Shown here one piece after another: positions 16,356 through 24,841 of a stretch of 64,000 nt of DNA. Below the pieces are notes generated by a model. The model saw only the letters and a list, made by a program, of their open reading frames with translations. It had not been told where the DNA came from and searched no databases. The first letter of the stretch is position 1, and every line of letters starts with the position of its first letter. The stretch comes from Chelatococcus albus. Its GTDB lineage: Bacteria > Pseudomonadota > Alphaproteobacteria > Rhizobiales > Beijerinckiaceae. Position numbers and translations under genes: made by a program. The stretch is taken from assembly GCF_030067675.1 (NCBI RefSeq), contig NZ_JASJEV010000012.1, forward strand, positions 1 to 64,000, in the 5' to 3' direction.

Positions 16356-16880
16356 GCGTGCCGGGCCTCGGTCGGATCGTCTCGATCAGAAAATGCGGTC
16401 ATGCGCCTGCGCCGGCTGGAAGCCGCCTGGGCGCAAAGGCAATGCCGGTCGTGCCGGTGTCAGGCCGCAAGGCCCGCTGCGACCGAGGCCGTGAAACGGC
16501 CGAAGAAGCGCCACGGCAGACGTGCATGATCGTGCAGGGCCGCGAACTCGTGCGTCGTCATCCCCGGCCGCGTTCCATGAACGCGGGCCGCAGCGCCGAT
16601 GCGCGGCTTCGGCCGGGAGCACAAGGTCGTCATCGCGCGCTTTTTAGCAGATCCAAATTGAACCGACAACGAAGCGTGGCGTTGCCCGGATGCGCCTTGC
16701 GGTGCAAGACTCTCGCGCGTTCTCTGCGCTATTGTGCGACGGTTCGAGGCCGGCTATCTCGCAATTCACATTTCATCGCCGTGTCTTCAGCCCGAGAGGC
16801 TCCGATGCCGGTGTCATTGCCCGGCGAAGGCTGTCGCGGCCATCGTATTCGATCCCAATTGGCACCTTCGGTCGTTCATC
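16356..16880. other. 525-base gene-free region upstream of leuC
   Basis: This divergent space lies between leuC (minus) and a HAD hydrolase (plus). It contains a perfect 8-bp hairpin CCGCGTTC-CAT-GAACGCGG at 16568-16586, followed by GC-rich half-palindromic sequence to about 16620, and a small AT-richer patch near 16640-16665. The minus-strand frame 16460-16669 encodes no recognised protein and no run of leucine codons, so it is not treated as a gene or attenuator. Promoters for both flanking genes must be here, but I cannot place them. Confidence 0.5.
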
Positions 16881-17507
16881 ATGAGATACAAGGCCATCGT
16901 CTTCGATTTCGACGGGACTCTCGCCGATTCCTTCGCCTGGTTCCTGTTCGTGATGGACGACGTCGCCGACCGCTATCGGTTCAAGCGTCTCGACAGGGAC
17001 AACCTGGAGACCTTGCGCGGCCTCAGCGGCCGGCAACTGATGCGGCGGCACGGCGTGCCTCTCTGGAAGGTGCCGCTGATCACCCGCCACATGCGGGTGT
17101 TGATGGCGCGCGACATCGATCAGATCCCGCTCTTCGACGGCGTCGACGACATGCTGGCGCGGCTCGCGGCCCAAGGGGTGACGCTCGCCGTCGTCACCTC
17201 CAATGCCGAGACCAACGTGCGCCGCGTGCTGGGGCCCAGGAATGCGGCACTCATCCGCCACTACGAATGCGGCGCTTCCGTCTTCGGCAAGCCAGACAAG
17301 CTCCGGAAGGTTCTGCGCAAGGCCGGTGTCGCTCCCGGGGAAGCGATCGTCATCGGCGACGAGATCCGCGACATCGAGGCGGGCAAGGTCGTCGGGATGG
17401 CGACAGGTGCTGTCGCCTGGGGCTATACGGCCCTGCCGGCGCTCGTGGCCCGGATGCCGACGCGGGTCTTCGAGCGCATCGACGACATCACCGTGTCGGC
17501 GGTCTGA
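16881..17507 (+). CDS. HAD-family hydrolase
   Basis: The 208-residue protein is a haloacid-dehalogenase-fold phosphatase. Motif I is VFDFDGTLADS at residues 7-17 with the nucleophilic and acid/base aspartates. Motif II is the VVTSNAE region, motif III the lysine in FGKPDKL, and motif IV IVIGDEIRDIEAG. A helical cap lies between motifs I and II. It is most like phosphoglycolate phosphatase/GmhB-like generic HADs, so the physiological phosphoester is unknown. The ATG at 16881 is used because motif I follows at once; longer in-frame starts are unsupported. The next gene converges 24 bases away. Confidence 0.85.
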   Translation: MRYKAIVFDFDGTLADSFAWFLFVMDDVADRYRFKRLDRDNLETLRGLSGRQLMRRHGVPLWKVPLITRHMRVLMARDIDQIPLFDGVDDMLARLAAQGVTLAVVTSNAETNVRRVLGPRNAALIRHYECGASVFGKPDKLRKVLRKAGVAPGEAIVIGDEIRDIEAGKVVGMATGAVAWGYTALPALVARMPTRVFERIDDITVSAV

Positions 17508-17531
17508 AGGACGCGAATCTGGGCCGCCGGC

Positions 17532-18380
17532 TCACAGGAGCGTGCGCAGATCCCACAGTTCGGGGAAGAAGGAGCGGTCCAGCGCCGTCTTGAGGAAACC
17601 GACGCCGGACGAGCCGCCGGTGCCGCGCTTGTGGCCGATGATGCGCTCCACCGTCTTCATGTGGCGGAAGCGCCATTGCTGGAACCAGTCCTCGACGTCC
17701 ACGAGTTCCTCGGCGAGCTCGTAGAGGTCGAAGTGCTCGCCGGGCTCGCGGTAGATCGACAGCCAGATGTCGCGGATGCGCTCGTCGAAGGCGTGCGGCA
17801 GGGAGAAGTCGCGGTCGATCGCCTCCGCCGGCACGGGATAGCCGCGCCGCGCGAGGAGCCGCAGCGCCTCGTCGTAGAGGCTCGGCTCGGCAAGCGCCTG
17901 GGCCAGCCGGGCGTGGATCTCGGGCTTGTGCCGGTGCGGCAGCAGCATCTTCGCGTCCTTGGCGCCGAGGCGGAACTCCACCAGCCGGTATTGGAAGGAC
18001 TGGAAGCCCGACGACTGCCCGAGGTCGCTGCGGAAGCGCAGATAGTCGGCCGGCGTCATGGTGGACAGCACGTCCCAGGCGGAGATGAGTTGCTCCTGGA
18101 TGCGCGTGACGCGAGCGAGCGACTTGAAGGCGGGCGCGAGCTCGTCGGCGCGGATCGAGGCCATCGCCGCCTCGATCTCGTGCGCGACCAGTTTCAGCCA
18201 CAGCTCCTGCACGTGGTGGATGATGACGAAGAGCAGCTCGTCGTGCTCCTGCGTCAGCGGTTTCTGGGCCGCAAGCAGCGTGTCGAGCTGCAGGTAGTCG
18301 CCATAGGTCATGCGCCCGGCGAGGTCGAGGTGCATGTCGTCGCCCACCCGGCTTTGCGGGCGCTGTCTGTCTCGCGTCAT
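17532..18380 (-). CDS. kynA: Tryptophan 2,3-dioxygenase
   Basis: This 282-residue haem enzyme opens the indole ring of L-tryptophan to give N-formylkynurenine, the first step of kynurenine catabolism. MTYGDYLQLDTLL opens the catalytic core. HDELLFVIIHHVQELWLKL is the signature segment, with the substrate-site histidine. SGFQSFQYRLVEF and the C-terminal GTGGSSGVGFL complete the match, and length is normal. The start at 18380 has a GAGG site upstream. It is divergent from a kynureninase-like gene, and the 118 bases between them carry a palindrome that could be a shared operator. Confidence 0.95.
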   Translation of the reverse strand: MTRDRQRPQSRVGDDMHLDLAGRMTYGDYLQLDTLLAAQKPLTQEHDELLFVIIHHVQELWLKLVAHEIEAAMASIRADELAPAFKSLARVTRIQEQLISAWDVLSTMTPADYLRFRSDLGQSSGFQSFQYRLVEFRLGAKDAKMLLPHRHKPEIHARLAQALAEPSLYDEALRLLARRGYPVPAEAIDRDFSLPHAFDERIRDIWLSIYREPGEHFDLYELAEELVDVEDWFQQWRFRHMKTVERIIGHKRGTGGSSGVGFLKTALDRSFFPELWDLRTLL

Positions 18381-18450
18381 CGGAACCTCGCCTCGCCCGG
18401 CCTGCGCGTGCCCGGGCGATTCACGGTTGTCGCTCTGTGTCCGACTGATA

Positions 18451-18464
18451 CTTTAAGCTTGAAA
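18451..18464. promoter_or_regulatory. Imperfect palindrome, candidate operator between kynA and the kynureninase-like gene
   Basis: The sequence CTTTAAGCTTGAAA is an imperfect inverted repeat centred on AAGCTT (10 of 14 positions symmetric) in an otherwise GC-rich divergent promoter region. MarR-family regulators of aromatic catabolism in alphaproteobacteria often bind palindromes of this style, so control of both genes by such a regulator is plausible. No regulator gene is adjacent, so this is inference from symmetry and position. Confidence 0.4.
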
Positions 18465-18498
18465 CATTGTCGCAGCAATCGCCGAGCGGGAGCCGTCG

Positions 18499-19698
18499 AT
18501 GCCTTCCTCAGGACGCCCTGTCCCGATGCCCCTCGATCTTCGCCACGCCTTCTCGCATTTCCGCGGGCAGGACGGCGAACGGCTGCATTTCGCCGCCCAC
18601 AGCCATCACTTCTGGCCGGACGTGACCCGCGAGGCCCAGCTCGCCGCCTGGGACGTGGCGGCGCGGCTTGCCGACGACAAGTGGGACGAGGTGCTCGGGC
18701 CCGTATGGGGAGAGGTGGCGGCCGGCATCGCCCGGCACCTCAACCTGCCGGATGCCTGCACGCTCGTGCCGGCGCAGAACACGCACGAACTTCTGCTGCG
18801 CCTCCTCTCCGCCTGTCCGGCCGATCGGCCTGTCCGGGTGCTCGCCACGGACGGCGAGTTTCACTCCTTCCGCCGGCAGACGGCGCGGCTCGCCGAGGAC
18901 GGGCTCGTCGAGCTCGTCGCCGTTCCGGCCGAGCCCTTCGCGACGCTCGCCGAGCGGCTCATCCATGCGGCCGGCACGGCCGGGCCCTTCGACCTCGCCT
19001 TCGTCAGCCAGGTGCTGTTCAGCTCGGGCTTCGCGCTCACCGACCTTTTCAGGTTGGTCGACGGGCTGTCGGGGCCGGGGCGGCTCGTGGTCATCGACGG
19101 CTACCACGGCTTCCTCGCCCGGCCGACGGATCTCGCCGCCGTGGCCGACCGGGCCTTCTACATCGCCGGCGGCTACAAATATGCGATGGCGGGGGAAGGG
19201 GCCTGTTTCATGCACTGCCCGCCGGGCTTCGCCTCGCGGCCACGCAACACCGGCTGGTTCGCGAGCTTCGGCACCCTGAGCGCGGCGCAGGCCGGTGTGC
19301 CCTATCCTTCGGACGGCTGGCGCTTCATGGGGGCGACCTTCGATCCCTCCGGGCTCTACCGCCTGCGTGCCGTGCTGCGCCTTCTCGCGGTCGAAGGGCT
19401 CGATGGGGCGATCATCCACGCCCACGCAGTGGCGCTGCAGGAGCGCTTTATGGCGGCCGTGTCGGGACTGCCGGGCGGGCCGTTCACGCCCGAACGTCTC
19501 GTCGTGCCGATGAGCGAGGCCGCACGCGGCAATTTCCTGACCTTCGCGCTGCCCGACGCGGAAGGCTGGTACCGGCGCCTGCATGCGGCGGGCATCGTCA
19601 CCGACGTGCGCGGCGACCGCCTGCGCCTCGGCTTCGGGCTCTACCATGCCGCCGAGGACGTGGACCGGCTGGCGGAGAGGCTGCAGCGGATCGTCTGA
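18499..19698 (+). CDS. Kynureninase-like class V aminotransferase-fold enzyme
   Basis: The 399-residue PLP enzyme belongs to the class V aminotransferase group and sits next to kynA, which suggests that it cleaves kynurenine or a derivative to anthranilate and alanine. The PLP lysine is in GGYKYAMAGEGA and the aspartate pairing with the pyridine nitrogen in VVIDGYHGF. The N-terminus reads HFAAHSHHFWPD rather than the YLDGNSLG of canonical kynureninases, so it is a divergent branch and the activity is not certain. The ATG at 18499 has a GGGAG site 7 bases away; 18526 is an alternative. No formamidase gene is nearby. Confidence 0.65.
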   Translation: MPSSGRPVPMPLDLRHAFSHFRGQDGERLHFAAHSHHFWPDVTREAQLAAWDVAARLADDKWDEVLGPVWGEVAAGIARHLNLPDACTLVPAQNTHELLLRLLSACPADRPVRVLATDGEFHSFRRQTARLAEDGLVELVAVPAEPFATLAERLIHAAGTAGPFDLAFVSQVLFSSGFALTDLFRLVDGLSGPGRLVVIDGYHGFLARPTDLAAVADRAFYIAGGYKYAMAGEGACFMHCPPGFASRPRNTGWFASFGTLSAAQAGVPYPSDGWRFMGATFDPSGLYRLRAVLRLLAVEGLDGAIIHAHAVALQERFMAAVSGLPGGPFTPERLVVPMSEAARGNFLTFALPDAEGWYRRLHAAGIVTDVRGDRLRLGFGLYHAAEDVDRLAERLQRIV

Positions 19699-19716
19699 CC
19701 CGCCGAGCAGCTCGGT

Positions 19717-20529
19717 TCAGGCCTTGCGCGCCCGGATCGACAGGGCGAGCGGCATGGCGGGCATGCCGTCCGGCAGGCGGTAGAGGCGTTCGCCCGCCTC
19801 CACCATGAGGGGGAAGAGCCCATACGGGAGCCGTTCGTGCTCGCGCACCGCCTCGATCACCAGGCCGGCGTCGACGAGGGCCGACAGGATGTCGCCGACG
19901 GGGTGCATCCACTCGAAGGTCTTGCGGTTCACGAGCGGCGTCGGATCGCCCGTATAGGTCGTTTCGGCCTCGAAGGGGATGGGGCCGCCGTCGGGCGTGC
20001 GCCAAGGATAGGTGGCGACGAGGCGCCCGTCACTCTCCTCGAGGCAGAGCGCCTGAGGATGGGTGTCGAGGAAGTAGAATGAACCGCCCGGCACGAGCAC
20101 GGCAGCGATGGTCCGCGCCCAGGCGCGGATGTCCGGCAGCCAGATGATGGTGCCCCAGGTGGTGTAGACCATGTCGAAGGGGCCGGGCGTGCGCCGCGCG
20201 GCATCATAGACGTTGGCCTCGACGAAATCGGCGGCGAGGCCCGTGCGTTTCGCGAAGCCGCGGGCGGCGGCGATGGCCTCCGGCGAGAAATCGACGCCCG
20301 TGACGATGGCGCCGCGGCGGGCGAGCGACAGCGTGTCGAGGCCGATGTGGCACTGCAGGTGCAGGAGGCGCTTGCCCGCCACGTCGCCGATCTCGGCGGC
20401 TTCGATGGGGTAGAGGGTGTCGGCACCGGCGAGGAAGGCGTCGACCATGTAGGCGCCGGTCGTGTCGCGCGCGTGGATCGCGGCGCGCTCGTCCCAGCTG
20501 CGGCGGTTTGCGGCGAAGAAGTCGTGCAT
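19717..20529 (-). CDS. Class I SAM-dependent methyltransferase
   Basis: This 270-residue protein has a Rossmann-type methyltransferase core: LLHLQCHIGLDTLSLAR is a degenerate motif I in which HLQCHIG replaces the usual DxGxG, and VTGVDFSPEAI is motif post-I. FDMVYTTWGTIIWLPD corresponds to motif II/III. The N-terminal segment FFAANRRSWDERAAIHA is typical of a family of uncharacterised methyltransferases with the HLQCHIG variant. The ATG at 20529 is chosen because the frame upstream is not conserved. It ends 18 bases from the convergent kynureninase-like gene. Substrate is unknown. Confidence 0.82.
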   Translation of the reverse strand: MHDFFAANRRSWDERAAIHARDTTGAYMVDAFLAGADTLYPIEAAEIGDVAGKRLLHLQCHIGLDTLSLARRGAIVTGVDFSPEAIAAARGFAKRTGLAADFVEANVYDAARRTPGPFDMVYTTWGTIIWLPDIRAWARTIAAVLVPGGSFYFLDTHPQALCLEESDGRLVATYPWRTPDGGPIPFEAETTYTGDPTPLVNRKTFEWMHPVGDILSALVDAGLVIEAVREHERLPYGLFPLMVEAGERLYRLPDGMPAMPLALSIRARKA

Positions 20530-20608
20530 GGCAATGGTCCGACAAGGCGAGAATGAAAGGCTTCCCCTCCGGCTGCGCGCAGGCGCGGAGCAGCCGGAGA
20601 CGGTCGAC

Positions 20609-20636
20609 AAAAAAGGCGCGGCCCTAGGACCGCGCC
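20609..20636 (-). terminator. Rho-independent terminator of the trmD-rplS transcript
   Basis: Read on the minus strand, a 22-nt near-perfect palindrome (GGCGCGG-T-CCTAGG-G-CCGCGCC) is followed directly by six T residues. It lies 82 bases after the rplS stop and 80 bases before the methyltransferase start. This is the clearest intrinsic terminator in the window and closes the ribosomal-protein operon. Confidence 0.85.
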
Positions 20637-20718
20637 CTGTCGCTCGATCGCAGGCTCGATCCGCCGGAGCGGAGAGCCCGCAGGGAGGCGGATATCGCCT
20701 GCCGAGATTACCCCGGGA

Positions 20719-21117
20719 TTACTCGGCCTTGTCGCCGTTGCCGTTCTTGCCGCCCTGGCGCTCCGCGCGCTCGGCGATGCGGGCCGACTTGCCGCGGCGG
20801 TCACGCAGGTAATAGAGCTTGGCGCGGCGCACCTTGCCGCGGCGCACGACCTTGATGGAGTCGATCATCGGCGAGTAGAGCGGGAACACGCGCTCGACGC
20901 CCTCGCCGTAGGAAATCTTGCGGACGGTGAAGCTCTCGTGCAGGCCGCCGCCGTCGCGGGCGATGCAGACGCCTTCATAGGCCTGCACGCGCGTACGCTC
21001 GCCTTCCTTCACCTTGACGTTGACCTGGAGCGTGTCGCCGGGCTGGAAGTCGGGCACCGACTTGCCCTCGGTGAGCTTGGCGATCTGCTCTTTCTCGATC
21101 TGCTCGATGATGTTCAT
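20719..21117 (-). CDS. rplS: 50S ribosomal protein L19
   Basis: This 132-residue ribosomal protein lies at the 30S-50S interface. [15 protein letters not shown] opens it, [16 protein letters not shown] and [12 protein letters not shown] are core L19 segments, and [23 protein letters not shown] is the conserved basic end. A Lys/Gly-rich tail of about 20 residues is normal for the group. A good CAGGAGA site precedes the ATG at 21117. It is the last gene of the rpsP-rimM-trmD-rplS series, separated from trmD by 165 bases, and is followed by an intrinsic terminator. Confidence 0.97.
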   Translation of the reverse strand: MNIIEQIEKEQIAKLTEGKSVPDFQPGDTLQVNVKVKEGERTRVQAYEGVCIARDGGGLHESFTVRKISYGEGVERVFPLYSPMIDSIKVVRRGKVRRAKLYYLRDRRGKSARIAERAERQGGKNGNGDKAE

Positions 21118-21282
21118 CGGTCTTCTCCTGCCGGCACGTCCCGGAGGACGCGAGCGTTTCGGCGCGCTGTTGTCAGTTGGATACCCCGGGGGGCATGAGC
21201 GCCCGCGAGGCATGCGCGCCTATACACGAGTGCGCGCCTCTTGTCGACAAGGCCGGGCGGCGCGGCCGGGCGCGATCCGGCG

Positions 21283-21990
21283 TCACTCTTCCCGCGGCTT
21301 CCTCGCCGGCAGGAGATCAGGCCGGCGCTCGCGCGTCAGCCGCTCGGCCTCGGCGCGCCGCCAGCGGGCGATGGCCGCGTGATTGCCGGAGAGCAGCACC
21401 TCGGGAATGGCGCGCCCCTCCCATTCGCGCGGGCGCGTGTAGTGCGGGTATTCGAGGAGCCCGCCCTCGAAGCTCTCCTCGGCGCCGGATTCCTCCTTGC
21501 CCATGACACCGGGCAGGAGCCGCACGCAGGCGTCGATGAGCACCATGGCCGGGATCTCGCCGCCTGAGAGCACGTAGTCGCCGATCGACACTTCCTCGAG
21601 GCCGCGGGCGTCGATGACGCGCTGATCCACACCCTCGAAGCGCCCGCACAGCAGGACGACGCCGGGCCCGGCGGCGAGCGCCCGCACGCGCGCCTGCGTC
21701 AGCGGCGCGCCGCGCGGGCTCATGAGGAGCCGCGGGCGCGGGTCGTCGGCGGGCGCAGCGGCGTCGAGGGCGGCGGCAAGGATGTCGGCGCGCAGCACCA
21801 TGCCGGCGCCGCCGCCCGCCGGCGTGTCGTCGACGCGCTTGTGGCGACCCTCGCCGTGGTCGCGGATATTGCGCATCTCGAGCGCCCAGACGGCGCGCGC
21901 GAGCGCGTCGCCCGACAGGCTCACGCCGAGCGGGCCCGGGAACATCTCGGGATAGAGCGTGAGAACGGTGGCGCGCCAGGGCCCGGTCAC
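21283..21990 (-). CDS. trmD: tRNA (guanine-37-N1)-methyltransferase
   Basis: The 235-residue SPOUT enzyme methylates G37 next to the anticodon to prevent frameshifting. [14 protein letters not shown] opens it, [14 protein letters not shown] and [15 protein letters not shown] form the trefoil-knot SAM site, and [11 protein letters not shown] is the family signature. The start is GTG at 21990, whose bases overlap the rimM stop in a GTGA arrangement that indicates translational coupling. The open frame continues far upstream within rimM in another register and should not be taken as coding. Confidence 0.96.
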   Translation of the reverse strand: MTGPWRATVLTLYPEMFPGPLGVSLSGDALARAVWALEMRNIRDHGEGRHKRVDDTPAGGGAGMVLRADILAAALDAAAPADDPRPRLLMSPRGAPLTQARVRALAAGPGVVLLCGRFEGVDQRVIDARGLEEVSIGDYVLSGGEIPAMVLIDACVRLLPGVMGKEESGAEESFEGGLLEYPHYTRPREWEGRAIPEVLLSGNHAAIARWRRAEAERLTRERRPDLLPARKPREE

Positions 21991-22550
21991 GACGGCTGCC
22001 CGGGATCGCGGGCGCGGGCTGGCTCGAAGACGTCCTCCGGCGCGTCGACCACGATGCGCCCGCCGGCCACGTCGACGGTCGGGACGAAGGCCTTGCTGAA
22101 GGGCAGGAGCACGGTGTCGCGCCGGCCGGTGAGCGCGATCTCGACGAGGTCGCCGGCGCCGTAGTTCGGCAGGTCGACCACGCGTCCGATGACGCGCCCG
22201 TCCGTCGTCTCGACACTGAGGCCGACGAGGTCGGCCTGCAGGAACTCGTCCTCTTCGAGCGCCTCGGCGGCGAGCTTGTCGCGCGCCACGTAGAGGCGGA
22301 TGCGCGTCAGCGCCTCCGCCGCCGCGCGGTCGCTCACGCCGGCGACGCGCGCCACGAGCATGTCGCCCTGGGCGCGCAGGCTCTCGATGACGTAGGTCGC
22401 GCCGTCCTCTCCCGCGAGGGGGCCATAGGAGGCGATGGCGAACGGATCGGCGGTGTAGGACTTCAGCCGCACCTCGCCGCGCACGCCGTGCGCCCGGCCG
22501 AACTCCCCGACGAGGATGCGCTTGTCGCTGCTCATCTTGTCGTTGCTCAT
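21987..22550 (-). CDS. rimM: 16S rRNA processing protein RimM
   Basis: This 187-residue factor binds ribosomal protein S19 and helps mature the 30S head. [20 protein letters not shown] is the N-terminal RimM signature, and [10 protein letters not shown] followed by [18 protein letters not shown] marks the PRC-barrel domain, with [13 protein letters not shown] near the end. It overlaps the trmD start by 4 bases. ATG at 22550 is used; a second in-frame ATG five codons later is possible. It follows rpsP by 142 bases. Confidence 0.95.
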   Translation of the reverse strand: MSNDKMSSDKRILVGEFGRAHGVRGEVRLKSYTADPFAIASYGPLAGEDGATYVIESLRAQGDMLVARVAGVSDRAAAEALTRIRLYVARDKLAAEALEEDEFLQADLVGLSVETTDGRVIGRVVDLPNYGAGDLVEIALTGRRDTVLLPFSKAFVPTVDVAGGRIVVDAPEDVFEPARARDPGQPS

Positions 22551-22692
22551 GGGCCGATGTTGATGGGCCGGACATCGTCGTCGGGCTGCGCCCGCCGCGG
22601 CGGAGCGGGCGGATGGATGCGAAAGGCCGCGAGGCCGCGGCCTCCACCAGCGGGCGGGCGCCCTCTCCGGCCGGAGAAGGCAGCCCCGAGCC

Positions 22693-23052
22693 TCACTCGG
22701 CCGAAGCGGAAGCCTCGGCGGCAGCGGCGGCCTTCTCGGCGGCGCGCTCCTGGGCCTTCTTGCCCGGCTCGCCCTTCGTCGGATTGTTGCGCGGGGCGCG
22801 CTTCAGGAGGCCGGCGGCATCGAAGAAGCGCAGCACGCGGTCCGTCGGCTGGGCACCCTTGGCGAGCCAGGCCTTCGCCTTCTCGACGTCGAGCACGACG
22901 CGGTCGGCCGCATCCTTGGCCTTCATCGGATCGTAGGCGCCGATCTTCTCGATGAAGCGGCCGTCGCGCGGGGCGCGCGAGTCGGCGACGACGATGCGGT
23001 AGTAGGGGCGCTTCTTGGCGCCGCCGCGGGTGAGACGGATCTTCAGGGACAT
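22693..23052 (-). CDS. rpsP: 30S ribosomal protein S16
   Basis: The 119-residue protein contributes to assembly of the 30S body. [26 protein letters not shown]-type opening residues and [11 protein letters not shown] are the S16 signature, and [17 protein letters not shown] the conserved second half. The C-terminal extension of about 35 residues is Ala/Glu/Lys-rich, as in many alphaproteobacteria. It lies 179 bases downstream of ffh, and that space is filled by an inverted-repeat element. Confidence 0.96.
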   Translation of the reverse strand: MSLKIRLTRGGAKKRPYYRIVVADSRAPRDGRFIEKIGAYDPMKAKDAADRVVLDVEKAKAWLAKGAQPTDRVLRFFDAAGLLKRAPRNNPTKGEPGKKAQERAAEKAAAAAEASASAE

Positions 23053-23100
23053 TCGCTTCTTCCTTTTCCCAGTCTTCTACAGTCGATCTGCGCCGATGGC

Positions 23101-23220
23101 GTCACCCCGGGGGCCGAGCGCGGGCAGGACCCGGGGTCCGGAAACGATGCGGTGCGGCAGCCTCGACGATCGTTTCGATGCTGGATCCCGGGGGCCTGCT
23201 CGCGCGGCTTCCGGGATGAC
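23101..23220. repeat. 120-nt nested inverted-repeat element between ffh and rpsP
   Basis: Outer arms of about 39 nt (23101-23139 and 23182-23220) are imperfect reverse complements, starting GTCACCCCGG and ending CCGGGATGAC. Inside them a second pair GAAACGAT / ATCGTTTC (about 23141-23148 and 23168-23175) makes a nested hairpin. The edge sequence GTCAT-CCCGG is like the dispersed intergenic palindromes common in Hyphomicrobiales genomes. I read it as a non-autonomous repeat; it could also act as a transcriptional attenuator between ffh and rpsP. Confidence 0.6.
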
Positions 23221-23231
23221 GAACGGAAAAC

Positions 23232-24839
23232 TCATTTCTTCTTGCCGAGCCCCGGAAAGCCGCCGAGGCCGGGGAGCTTGGGTCCGAGCCCGGGCAGGCC
23301 GGAACCTCCACCAAGGCCTGGCAGCTTCGGTGCTCCGCCGAGGCCGCCCGGCGGCATGGGCGGCAGGCCGCCGCCCGCTCCGCCGGGGAAACTCTCGGGC
23401 AGGCCGCCCGGCATCTGCTTCTTCAGTTGTTCGAGCATCTCGGGCGTGACCTTGGAGGGGTCGATTGCCGGCATGCCGCCCATCGGGCCGCCGCCGATGC
23501 CGAACATGCGGCCGAGCGCGCCGCCGAGGCCGCCGCGCCCGCCCTTGCCCATCATCTTCATGACGTCCGCCATCTGGCGGTGCATCTTGAGGAGCCTGTT
23601 GACGTCCTCGACCCTGGTGCCGGAGCCGGCGGCGATGCGCTTCTTGCGACTCGCCTTGAGGATGTCGGGATTGCGCCGCTCCTGCGGGGTCATCGAGTCG
23701 ATGATGGCGCGCTGGCGGCGGATGACCTTGTCGTCGAGATTGGCGGCCTCGAGCTGGGCCTTCATCTTGCCGATGCCCGGCAGCATGCCGAGCACGCCCT
23801 TCATGCCGCCGATACTCTCCATCTGCCGGAGCTGCTCGCGCATGTCCTCGAGGTCGAAGGCACCCTTGCGCATCTTCTCGGCGATGCGCCTGGCCTTCTC
23901 GGCGTCGATGGTCTCGGCCGCCTTCTCGACGAGGGAGACGATGTCGCCCATGCCGAGGATGCGGTTGGCGACGCGGGCGGGATGGAAATCCTCCAGCGCG
24001 TCGACCTTCTCGCCCGTGCCGGCGAGCTTGATCGGCTTGCCGGTGACGGCGCGCATGGAGAGCGCCGCGCCGCCGCGGCCGTCACCGTCCATGCGGGTGA
24101 GCACGATGCCGGTGAGACCGACGCGGGCGTCGAAGGCCTTCGCCGTGTTCACCGCGTCCTGGCCGGTGAGGCTGTCGGCCACGAGCAGCACCTCGTGCGG
24201 CTCGGTCGCGGCCTTCACTTCGGCCGCCTCAAGCATCAGCGCCTCGTCCACGGTGACGCGGCCGGCCGTGTCGAGCATCACCACGTCGTAGCCGCCGAGG
24301 CGGGCGGCCTCCATGGCGCGCCGGGCGATCTGGACGGCGGACTGGCCAGGGACGATCGGCAGGGTATCGACGTGCACCTGGCGGCCGAGTACGGCGAGCT
24401 GCTCCATCGCCGCCGGCCGGCGCGTGTCGAGCGAGGCCATGAGCACCTTGCGCTTCATCCGGTCGGTGAGGCGCTTGGCGATCTTGGCGGTGGTCGTCGT
24501 CTTGCCCGAGCCCTGCAGGCCGACCATGAGGATGGCGACCGGCGGCACCGCGTCGAGGCTGATGGGCGCGGCCTCCGCGCCCAGCATCTCGACGAGCTGG
24601 TCGTGCACGATCTTGACGACCATCTGCCCCGGCGTCACCGACTTGATGACCTCGGCGCCGACGGCGCGGGCGCGCACCTTGTCGATGAAGGAGCGCACGA
24701 CGTCGAGGGCGACGTCGGCTTCCAGCAGGGCGCGGCGCACCTCGCGCAGGGCGGCGTTGACGTCCTCCTCGGTGAGCGCACCGCGGCGGGTCAGCGCATC
24801 GAGGATGCCGGAGAGCTTTTCGGAGAGGCTTTCGAACAT
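23232..24839 (-). CDS. ffh: Signal recognition particle protein Ffh
   Basis: The 535-residue SRP54 GTPase binds signal sequences on nascent chains and delivers ribosomes to FtsY. The N domain starts MFESLSEKLSGIL. The G domain has GLQGSGKTTTTAK, DTAGR in VVMLDTAGRV, and the TRMDGDGRGGAALS segment. The methionine-rich M domain follows (GMLPGIGKMKAQL, DDKVIRRQRAIIDSMT). The last 50 or so residues form a Gly/Pro/Leu tail with four PGLG repeats ending GKKK, longer than in most bacteria. The ATG at 24839 is close behind a small gene on the same strand. Confidence 0.95.
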   Translation of the reverse strand: MFESLSEKLSGILDALTRRGALTEEDVNAALREVRRALLEADVALDVVRSFIDKVRARAVGAEVIKSVTPGQMVVKIVHDQLVEMLGAEAAPISLDAVPPVAILMVGLQGSGKTTTTAKIAKRLTDRMKRKVLMASLDTRRPAAMEQLAVLGRQVHVDTLPIVPGQSAVQIARRAMEAARLGGYDVVMLDTAGRVTVDEALMLEAAEVKAATEPHEVLLVADSLTGQDAVNTAKAFDARVGLTGIVLTRMDGDGRGGAALSMRAVTGKPIKLAGTGEKVDALEDFHPARVANRILGMGDIVSLVEKAAETIDAEKARRIAEKMRKGAFDLEDMREQLRQMESIGGMKGVLGMLPGIGKMKAQLEAANLDDKVIRRQRAIIDSMTPQERRNPDILKASRKKRIAAGSGTRVEDVNRLLKMHRQMADVMKMMGKGGRGGLGGALGRMFGIGGGPMGGMPAIDPSKVTPEMLEQLKKQMPGGLPESFPGGAGGGLPPMPPGGLGGAPKLPGLGGGSGLPGLGPKLPGLGGFPGLGKKK

Positions 24840-24841
24840 CG

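Noticed and set aside
16460-16669. Possible leucine leader peptide or attenuator upstream of leuC
   Set aside because: The frame has no run of leucine codons and no anti-terminator pair could be found beside it.
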